Origin: Bacteroidota bacterium
GTDB taxonomy: Bacteria; Bacteroidota; Bacteroidia; Bacteroidales; Prolixibacteraceae
DNA length: 12,246 bases
Assembly: GCA_023412195.1 (NCBI GenBank)
Contig: JAEYNZ010000001.1
Coordinates: 1 to 12,246, forward strand
Reading direction: 5' to 3'
In this document: positions 7,140-12,246 of the stretch, one piece after another
Position numbering within the stretch: the stretch's first letter is position 1
Layout: every line of letters begins with the position of its first letter
Notes under the pieces: model-generated
The model's database searches: none
What the model was told of the DNA's origin: nothing
What the model saw: the letters and a program-made list of their open reading frames with translations, nothing else
Made by a program: the position numbers and the translations under genes

Positions 7140-7198
7140 TCATTATCAGGTTTTGAATCTTAATTCATTAGACGCATTTTATTTAGACTGTAACAGAA

Positions 7199-7768
7199 TC
7201 AGTCATTTCCATACAGTTGAAAATACATATAAACCACCCTTGAGCGGGCTCTCTTGAGCCGCATCTTCACCGCATCTTCACTGATGACAAGGCTCTGTGC
7301 GATCTGCTTCAATGAAAGTGAATCCTGGTATTTCATAAGCAGGAGGGCTTTTTCTTCCGGGTGTATCTTCTCAAAAACTTCCATCAGTTTATCGTAACTC
7401 AGTTCATTGATTTCCGCCAGTGATTCATCGATGATTTCCGGCAATTCATTGCTCTGGTTCCAGTTGGGATAGTGAAGCTGCTTTTTTTTGCGCAGGTAAT
7501 CAATTATCATATTATAAGATATGGAATAAAGCCATGATGAAAACATCGACTTTCCCTGGTAACTGTCGAGCTTTTCAAATACCTTGCTCAGGATATCATT
7601 GGCAAATTCATCTGCACGCGCATTGTTCTTCAAAAAACTGTAACATTTGTCTTTTACCTTTGGGAAATATCGGTTATACAGAATGGTGTAAAGTTCCTTT
7701 TTTCCTTCTGTTCTGATTTTTTCAACCAGGTCTTCATCCGGTAAATTACTTAATTTCAGATCATTCAT
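7199..7768 (-). CDS. ECF-type RNA polymerase sigma factor
   Basis: The 189-residue protein has the two-domain layout of group IV (ECF) sigma factors. Region 2 spans about residues 26-97, with DEFANDILSKVFEKLDSY (53-70) and the -10 recognition helix FSSWLYSISYNMIIDYLRKKK (76-96). Region 4 spans about 124-180, with the helix-turn-helix LSLKQIAQSLVISEDAVKMRLKRAR (151-175). It would direct RNA polymerase to a small regulon. No anti-sigma gene of the FecR or zinc-finger type is adjacent. It heads a probable three-gene leftward operon and is divergent from the helical lipoprotein gene, whose promoter it may control together with its own. The start is the first ATG and gives a full-length domain 2. 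Confidence 0.92.
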   Translation of the reverse strand: MNDLKLSNLPDEDLVEKIRTEGKKELYTILYNRYFPKVKDKCYSFLKNNARADEFANDILSKVFEKLDSYQGKSMFSSWLYSISYNMIIDYLRKKKQLHYPNWNQSNELPEIIDESLAEINELSYDKLMEVFEKIHPEEKALLLMKYQDSLSLKQIAQSLVISEDAVKMRLKRARSRVVYMYFQLYGND

Positions 7769-7915
7769 AACCGAACTGAAAAATTGATGCTCTAAATTTT
7801 TGCGAAAGTTACTTTTTTTTTGATTCCTCCTGTTACTTCAGTTGAAGCAGCCGTCAAAATAGTGATTTGAATGCGATAGAACATTCTAAAAATGATAACT
7901 AAAAAATGATGAATT
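7769..7915. promoter_or_regulatory. Divergent promoter region between sigma factor and lipoprotein genes
   Basis: This 147-bp AT-rich gap separates two head-to-head units and must hold both promoters. It includes a CTTCA-GT-TGAAG inverted repeat (7836-7847) and two near-identical GTTACTT words on the + strand (about 7808-7814 and 7832-7838) that could be shared elements. No clean match to the Bacteroidota primary promoter (TTTG and TAnnTTTG) was found. That would be consistent with use of an alternative sigma factor, but it is weak evidence. Confidence 0.4.
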
Positions 7916-8509
7916 ATGAAAAGTAAATTTTTTGCGTTGATTGTGTTGGCTGTTGCTGTTTTATTTGCCGGTTGCAGTAAACTTCCCCAGGCTGAAATTG
8001 ATGCAGCCAAAGCTTCCCTTGAACAGGCTAAAACAGCCCAGGCTGATATTTACCTTGTCGATGAATTTTTTGGAATCCAGGATTCACTTAATGCAATTAT
8101 TGTTGCAGCAGAAGCCCAGAGTTCAAAAATGTTTGGAAATTACAAGGAAGTAAAGACAAAACTGGAAGCAGTTACAGCTCAAAGCACAGAACTGGTTGCC
8201 AAAACTGAGTCCCGCAAAGAAGAGATTAAGAACGATCTGGCTACAGCTCAACTCGAAATTTCTTCCTTACAGCAGGAAAATAACCAACTTCTGGAACTTG
8301 CTCCTACAGGAAAAGAAGGTAAAGAAGCACTTGATGCCATCAGGGCTGACATCGAAGGCATTAACACATCTGTTTCCGATGTTCCGGTAATGATCGAAAG
8401 CGGTGATTTGTTAAATGCACAGACAAAGGTAAAGGCTGCACAGGAAAAAGCTGCTGCTATCAATACCGAACTTAAAACCGTGCTTGAAAAATACATGAAG
8501 AAAAGCTAA
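7916..8509 (+). CDS. Alpha-helical envelope lipoprotein (DUF4398-like)
   Basis: The 197-residue protein opens with a textbook lipoprotein signal, MKSKFFALIVLAVAVLFAGC, with Cys20 as the lipidation site. The rest is almost entirely helical and rich in Ala, Glu, Lys and Gln (for example EIDAAKASLEQAKTAQADIY, SLQQENNQLLEL, KVKAAQEKAAAINTELKTVL) with no cysteine or catalytic motif. This suggests a coiled coil in the periplasm. The C-terminus is EKYMKKS. Residues about 25-75 resemble the N-terminal domain of the L,D-transpeptidase encoded next (8572). It is the first gene rightward from the divergent promoter and is followed by a terminator-like hairpin, an arrangement expected for an abundant structural lipoprotein. 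By analogy with Lpp it may connect the outer membrane to peptidoglycan; that is inference. Confidence 0.85.
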   Translation: MKSKFFALIVLAVAVLFAGCSKLPQAEIDAAKASLEQAKTAQADIYLVDEFFGIQDSLNAIIVAAEAQSSKMFGNYKEVKTKLEAVTAQSTELVAKTESRKEEIKNDLATAQLEISSLQQENNQLLELAPTGKEGKEALDAIRADIEGINTSVSDVPVMIESGDLLNAQTKVKAAQEKAAAINTELKTVLEKYMKKS

Positions 8510-8538
8510 GGGAGAACGATTTTAAGGATATTTAAAAT

Positions 8539-8565
8539 GCCGGGGTATTTATACTCCGGCTTTTT
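8539..8565 (+). terminator. Terminator-like hairpin between lipoprotein and first L,D-transpeptidase genes
   Basis: GCCGGGGTA (8539-8547), loop TTTA, TACTCCGGC (8552-8560) forms a 9-bp stem with one G-U pair, followed directly by TTTTT (8561-8565). This is a standard intrinsic terminator. It starts 29 bases after the lipoprotein stop and ends only 6 bases before the ATG of the transpeptidase gene, leaving no room for a separate promoter in between. Partial read-through would give a high lipoprotein to enzyme ratio. Confidence 0.8.
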
Positions 8566-8571
8566 ACGTAG

Positions 8572-9687
8572 ATGATGAGAACAGGAAGACTTTTAAAACC
8601 GTTGCTTTATTTTATTCTGGCAATCATAGTGGTTGCGTCAGGCTATTCTGTGTTTGTTTATGCTTCAGAAAAGCCACCCCTCGATGAAATTGAGAGAGCC
8701 CGTATTGCGCTTGCTGAGGCCAAAGCCCAACTTGCAGGTAAATATGCAGGCGAATCATTGAAGGATGCAGAAAAATATTTCAATCAATCGCTGGAAGAAT
8801 GGCAAAAGCAGAACAGCATTTTCTTTGTTTTCAGAAATTATTCCCTCACGTCCGATCTGGCTTTAAAGTCATATAACCGGGCAGTAACAGCAATCGAAGA
8901 AGCCGGTAAGTCGAAAAACAAGCTAAGGTACAATGCAGAAGACAGGTTGATCAGCCTGGGGCAGAGAATCAGCCATTTCGAAAAATATTATAAGAACCTG
9001 CCACTTAAACCTGCTACATTAATGCTTTTTAATACAGGAAAAACAAAATACCTTGAAGCCAGAATTGAGTTTAAATCGGATGAATATATCAATGCGTTAA
9101 AATTGATACTTAAAGCCGAAGAAAATATATCCCAGGCTGTAAAACAGGCTCATCTCCGGCTGGCTGAATTTTATCGCGATTTCCCTGTATGGGAAAATAA
9201 TGTAAAAGCAGCTTATCAGCTTTCAAAAAAAGGGCAGACTGTTTTCCTGATCGATAAACTTAAGGCTTCCCTTACTATTCTTAAATCAGGAAAGGAATAT
9301 AAAACCATACCGGTAGAATTTGGTGAGAACTGGATGGGCGACAAAATGATGGCCGGCGATAAAGCCACCCCTGAAGGAATTTATAAGGTGCAGGCAAAGA
9401 AAGATCGTGCCCGGACCAGGTATTACAAGGCTTTGCTGATTGATTACCCAAACAGGGAAGACAAGAAAAGATACAATAACCTGGTTCAGGCGGGTAAAAT
9501 ATCTACAAGCACCGGTATCGGCAATCTGATTGAAATCCATGGAGAAGGAGGAAAAGGCATTCACTGGACTGACGGGTGCATTGCCATGGATAACAAGGAT
9601 ATGGATATTGTTTTCAGCCAAAGCAGTGTCAATACTCCGGTAATTATTGTAGGTGCACGTCAGACACTTGAGGAATACCTGAATTAA
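8572..9687 (+). CDS. L,D-transpeptidase (YkuD family) with lipoprotein-like N-terminal helical domain
   Basis: The 371-residue protein has an N-terminal membrane anchor or uncleaved signal (about 9-30, LLYFILAIIVVASGYSVFVY), a helical periplasmic domain (about 35-210) and a C-terminal YkuD catalytic domain (about 222-362). The active-site segment reads EIHGEGG (H323) and HWTDGCIAMDNKDMD, with H331 and nucleophile C336. The usual [ST]HGC[IV]R arginine is replaced by Ala, a variant that resembles the YafK-type subgroup. YkuD enzymes form 3-3 peptidoglycan cross-links, attach proteins to meso-diaminopimelate, or cut such links. The start of the helical domain (LDEIERARIALAEAKAQL, later NSIFFVFRNY) aligns by eye with the preceding lipoprotein (QAEIDAAKASLEQAKTAQ, later SSKMFGNYKE), suggesting shared origin or pairing. 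The start follows a terminator hairpin by 6 bases and lies 3 bases ahead of the next gene at its own end. Confidence 0.88.
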   Translation: MMRTGRLLKPLLYFILAIIVVASGYSVFVYASEKPPLDEIERARIALAEAKAQLAGKYAGESLKDAEKYFNQSLEEWQKQNSIFFVFRNYSLTSDLALKSYNRAVTAIEEAGKSKNKLRYNAEDRLISLGQRISHFEKYYKNLPLKPATLMLFNTGKTKYLEARIEFKSDEYINALKLILKAEENISQAVKQAHLRLAEFYRDFPVWENNVKAAYQLSKKGQTVFLIDKLKASLTILKSGKEYKTIPVEFGENWMGDKMMAGDKATPEGIYKVQAKKDRARTRYYKALLIDYPNREDKKRYNNLVQAGKISTSTGIGNLIEIHGEGGKGIHWTDGCIAMDNKDMDIVFSQSSVNTPVIIVGARQTLEEYLN

Positions 9688-9690
9688 AAG

Positions 9691-10365
9691 ATGAAAATAA
9701 CAGAAGGATCTATCCGCATTACATCCCTGATCATCTTTCTGGTTTTGCTTTTTGTTCTCTGTATCACTACGAGTCTTTTCCTGAAACCAATATTTCAGTA
9801 CAGTCTTTTTATCAGGAGTGAAAAAATATCCTACGGTGCAGAATCAATTTCTGAATCTGAAACTGCAGCTCTGAAGAAGAAGGCAGAAACACTTCGCATA
9901 AATGCTGACAGGCTGACATCATCGGCCAGTTCATTTCTCACTATCAACACCACCAACAATACATTCCGGCTTTACAAAAACCGACGGATGATCGGGAGCG
10001 GCCTTTGTTCAACCGGAAGCCTTATTCATCTGGAGTTAGACAGTACACGGAGTTGGGTTTTTGAAACTCCCCGTGGTGTATTGCAGGTAAGAAACAAGAT
10101 TGTAAACCCGGTATGGCGTAAACCCGATTGGGCTTTTATTGAAGAGGGCCTGCAGCCTCCCCCTCCTGGTCATCCTTCCCGGTTTGAAAGAGGGGTTCTC
10201 GGTGATTATGCACTCGATTTGGGGAATGGTTACCTCATTCATGGCACTCTTTACCAGCGTTTACTTGGAAGGCCTGTCACGCACGGATGTGTGAGGCTGA
10301 ATGACAGCGATCTGGAGCTTGTATACCAGACTTTGAATATCGGATCTAAAGTTTATATCTACTGA
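9691..10365 (+). CDS. L,D-transpeptidase (YkuD family), canonical active site
   Basis: The 224-residue protein has one N-terminal membrane segment (about 9-31), a short helical linker (about 52-80) and a YkuD domain (about 83-224). The catalytic motif is complete: YLIHGTL (H184) and VTHGCVRLND, with H198, nucleophile C200 and R202. The segment NPVWRKPDW (139-147) before the active site is typical of peptidoglycan-acting enzymes of this family. It should act in the periplasm, transferring the peptide of one stem to another stem, or a protein's terminal amine to the stem's diaminopimelate. It starts 3 bases after the stop of the first transpeptidase gene, and its stop overlaps the next start (TGATG), so these genes form one tightly packed operon. 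Confidence 0.93.
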   Translation: MKITEGSIRITSLIIFLVLLFVLCITTSLFLKPIFQYSLFIRSEKISYGAESISESETAALKKKAETLRINADRLTSSASSFLTINTTNNTFRLYKNRRMIGSGLCSTGSLIHLELDSTRSWVFETPRGVLQVRNKIVNPVWRKPDWAFIEEGLQPPPPGHPSRFERGVLGDYALDLGNGYLIHGTLYQRLLGRPVTHGCVRLNDSDLELVYQTLNIGSKVYIY

Positions 10366-11120
10366 TGATGAAAAAGATCATATACGGCAGGAAGTTCATC
10401 TTAGCTGCAGTTTCACTGGCTTTTCTGATGCTGGTATTCCTGATGGTTCAGTTGGTTGCATCATCGCGTGCAGTAAATGCTTCCCTCAGGGAAATGGGTA
10501 ACGAAAATGATATTCCCGGTGCCGGAGGGTGGGATGACGATCAGATCCGGAAGTTGAAAAAAGACATACTTTGGTTTGAACAGCTTCTTGCATTGGCTCA
10601 GCACGATTCCATCAGCCTGATGATTAATCTGAATGACGGTGTGGTGCAGATCAGTCTGAAAGGACTTGATTTGCTGCATACAAAAATACTCATGCAGCAC
10701 CCCGCCAACTTCCTGGGCACTGCCGCTGAAGCAACCTGGATGCATTACGGAAAGATCAGCCCAATCAATGCTGAAACGGCAGGAATTCCCAAAAGGCAGG
10801 TGAAAAAAGTAGTTGCCTTTACTTCAGCAGGCGATACTTCCGTACCCTCCGGTGATCAGCCTGACGAAAAACCTTTGCACTGGAAATTCATCACGGCCGG
10901 AAACATGGGGGTGGTCATTACCGGGGTGCAGATTTCATCCGATTCATCCTATGTCGTGCATTCTAAGAAAGACCTTATAAAATACCGTATGAATGAATTT
11001 CTGAAGGATCCGTTCCCTGACAGTTACACGCCAACATTATACCTGTGGCTCGACGACAGAGATGCGAAAGCTATTTATAAGGCTGTTTCTTCAAAAGGAA
11101 ATGTATTATTTCGCAATTGA
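10365..11120 (+). CDS. Membrane-anchored protein of unknown function, coupled to the L,D-transpeptidase genes
   Basis: The 251-residue protein has a short basic N-terminus, one membrane helix (about 11-32, FILAAVSLAFLMLVFLMVQLVA) and a periplasmic part. Its most conserved-looking region is about 81-118: HDSISLMINLNDGVVQISLK, then GLDLLHTKILMQHPANFL. A linker follows (about 130-170), then a second part with HWKFITAGNMGVVITGVQ (171-188) and TPTLYLWLDDRDAKAIYKAV (223-242). I recognise no named domain. Its start shares one base with the upstream stop (TGATG), implying translational coupling and a job with the transpeptidases, perhaps as partner or regulator. The second ATG of the ATG-ATG pair is also a possible start. 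Its 3' end overlaps the convergent nucleoside hydrolase gene by 15 bp. Confidence 0.8.
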   Translation: MMKKIIYGRKFILAAVSLAFLMLVFLMVQLVASSRAVNASLREMGNENDIPGAGGWDDDQIRKLKKDILWFEQLLALAQHDSISLMINLNDGVVQISLKGLDLLHTKILMQHPANFLGTAAEATWMHYGKISPINAETAGIPKRQVKKVVAFTSAGDTSVPSGDQPDEKPLHWKFITAGNMGVVITGVQISSDSSYVVHSKKDLIKYRMNEFLKDPFPDSYTPTLYLWLDDRDAKAIYKAVSSKGNVLFRN

Positions 11121-12095
11121 TTGATCGGTAAGTTTTTTAAATAAATCCCTGAAGATGGCATCACGGTTGAGGTCCTCAGCCATACGCATAAAGTGTCGCG
11201 AACGGTCGGTGCTGAATGTTACCTGGTCTGTCATCACCGGACTGTGCACTAAATTTGTTTTAATCCATCCCGGATTTACAACCCATGCAACAGCAATTAC
11301 ATCCCAGATAACCTTGGAGTAAGCCTCCTGGCCTCCGCTGTATTCCACAACAATGTTGTAAAGGTAATCCGAAAGCCTGTTCTTTCCCTTCAGGTAGTGC
11401 TCCAGTTCAGGTAAAGTTGTATGGAAATGAGATACTACCGGGCGGCAAGGCATAACAACAAATGGTACGCCTGAATCGAAGACAACACGTGCAGCCAGAA
11501 CATCCTGCATCAGGTTGAATTCCTTTTGGTGGGGCCACTCTAATCCGTTACCTCCCAGCCATACAACTACAATATTTTCTATGATCCTGGGCTCAATCAG
11601 GATAGCTGATGCAATGTTTGTGATACAGCCAACTGGCACAACATATAAAGGGTTCTCAGGGCTGGCGCTCATGGCCCGTTTAATAAGGTCAAGCGCTGCC
11701 TCACTGCGTATGGGCTGACTTACATCTGAAAGATAGCGGTCTGATCCAAGGTAAGCAAAACCTTCGGGAGATTTCCCCAGCATCTCAAGCAACCGGAGTA
11801 TTTCCTGGTAGCTTTTTTCCATTCCATCGGCTGGACCGCTTGAACGGTTGTTGTGGAATGGCGCTGCATAAACAGCCTCCAGTTCTATTTTTTCCTTCGA
11901 AAGGTAGGCATATGCCAGGGCAAACTGATCATCCACTTCATTATACGTATCAGTGTCGAGCACCATCCGCACCTTGCCTGACGGTGGCTGAAGTTGTTTC
12001 AGCCTGAATGTTTCATCAAGCTTTGGGAAATTTTGCGATATGGCTGCCCACGAAACCATTGATGCTGCTATTGTCATTACAATCATTTTTTTCAT
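11106..12095 (-). CDS. Exported nucleoside hydrolase (inosine-uridine preferring type)
   Basis: The 329-residue protein has a signal peptide (MKKMIVMTIAASMVSWAAIS, likely cleaved near residue 20-21). It carries the calcium-binding signature of ribonucleoside hydrolases, here VLDTDTYNEVDDQFAL (46-60, with D47, D49, D55 and D56). Other family sites are VPVGCITNIASA (153-164), EFNLMQD (192-198, N194 and D198) and the late WDVIAVAW (264-271), where D265 is the expected metal ligand. These enzymes split the N-glycosidic bond of nucleosides to give ribose and a base. WD replaces the HD common in characterised members, so substrate range may differ. Export is typical of Bacteroidota paralogues found with glycan-degradation genes. 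It is intact, whereas the DUF1593 copy at 2500-2825 is dead. The ATG at 12093-12095 directly precedes a normal signal peptide. Confidence 0.9.
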   Translation of the reverse strand: MKKMIVMTIAASMVSWAAISQNFPKLDETFRLKQLQPPSGKVRMVLDTDTYNEVDDQFALAYAYLSKEKIELEAVYAAPFHNNRSSGPADGMEKSYQEILRLLEMLGKSPEGFAYLGSDRYLSDVSQPIRSEAALDLIKRAMSASPENPLYVVPVGCITNIASAILIEPRIIENIVVVWLGGNGLEWPHQKEFNLMQDVLAARVVFDSGVPFVVMPCRPVVSHFHTTLPELEHYLKGKNRLSDYLYNIVVEYSGGQEAYSKVIWDVIAVAWVVNPGWIKTNLVHSPVMTDQVTFSTDRSRHFMRMAEDLNRDAIFRDLFKKLTDQSIAK

Positions 12096-12182
12096 TATAC
12101 AGGTTTTGCTTTTCGTTTGATTATAGCGGTGAATGATTCAACCGGTTAATTTTATTTTACATTAGTGTCTGGCTAAATATTT

Positions 12183-12212
12183 GAGATTCTTCCCTATGGT
12201 CGTAATGACGGT
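12183..12212. repeat. Copy of a dispersed Bacteroidota-type palindromic repeat
   Basis: GAGATTCTTCCCTATGGTCG, continuing TAATGACG, resembles the dispersed Bacteroidota repeat whose reverse reads roughly GTCATTTCGACC, then a purine-rich stretch, then AATCTC. That resemblance is from memory, not a search. It lies upstream of the nucleoside hydrolase gene. GGGAGGGGT follows at 12234-12242, similar to one end of the element at 2379-2482. The partner arm, if any, lies outside the window. Confidence 0.45.
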
Positions 12213-12246
12213 GTTTTCAGTTCTTTTGTTTTGGGAGGGGTAGGTT

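Noticed and set aside
7792..8010. 72-codon open frame on the - strand across the divergent promoter
   Set aside because: It overlaps the lipoprotein signal sequence antisense and the intergenic region; no recognisable protein.
12140..12147. AACCGGTT palindrome upstream of the nucleoside hydrolase
   Set aside because: Only 8 bp, expected by chance in a window of this size; no extended symmetry of note.
1..12246. CRISPR array, tRNA, rRNA, integrase/att site, toxin-antitoxin or defence system
   Set aside because: No regularly spaced repeats, no cloverleaf or rRNA sequence recognised, and no recombinase or defence-type protein in any convincing frame.

Overview
The window looks like a chromosomal segment of a member of the Bacteroidota. 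This is inferred from the moderate GC content, the lack of Shine-Dalgarno sites before most starts, the lipoproteins and periplasmic sugar enzymes, an ECF sigma factor of the usual Bacteroidota kind, and short GC-rich palindromic repeats (GACCCC...GGGGTC) of a type common in this phylum. No tRNA, rRNA, CRISPR array, transposase or phage gene is visible.

Left third (1-2968), a patchy region with signs of decay. A glycoside-hydrolase-like gene (155-1141, +) appears to start with a fragment of another protein and has no signal peptide. It faces a Tat-exported aldo/keto reductase (1210-2211, -). The next 757 bases hold no intact gene. They contain the frameshifted, truncated 5' end of a secreted DUF1593 (nucleoside-hydrolase-like) gene (2500-2825, -) and, 17 bases past its stop, a 104-bp MITE/REP-like inverted-repeat element (2379-2482).

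Middle (2969-6397), two convergent genes that both point to the branched plant sugar D-apiose. One is a cytoplasmic D-apionate lactonase homologue (apnL-like, +). The other is a lipoprotein with a DUF5060 / DUF4038 (apiosidase-like) / DUF5605 architecture (-). A 12-6-12 inverted repeat lies just upstream of the lipoprotein gene and may be its operator or an mRNA leader hairpin.

Right-middle (6548-11120), two divergent envelope or stress units sharing one 147-bp intergenic region. Leftward are an ECF sigma factor, a PepSY-like protein without a signal peptide, and a 33-residue single-pass membrane microprotein, closed by a GAAA-loop intrinsic terminator. Rightward are an alpha-helical lipoprotein, a terminator-like hairpin, an L,D-transpeptidase whose N-terminal domain resembles the lipoprotein, a second L,D-transpeptidase with a canonical active site, and a translationally coupled membrane-anchored protein of unknown function. 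A helical lipoprotein with a lysine-rich C-terminus beside two YkuD-type enzymes recalls the Lpp / Ldt outer-membrane tethering system of Proteobacteria. This is the most interesting hypothesis in the window.

Right end (11106-12246): an exported inosine-uridine type nucleoside hydrolase (-) whose 3' end overlaps the preceding convergent gene by 15 bp, then a copy of a dispersed Bacteroidota-type repeat at the edge of the window.
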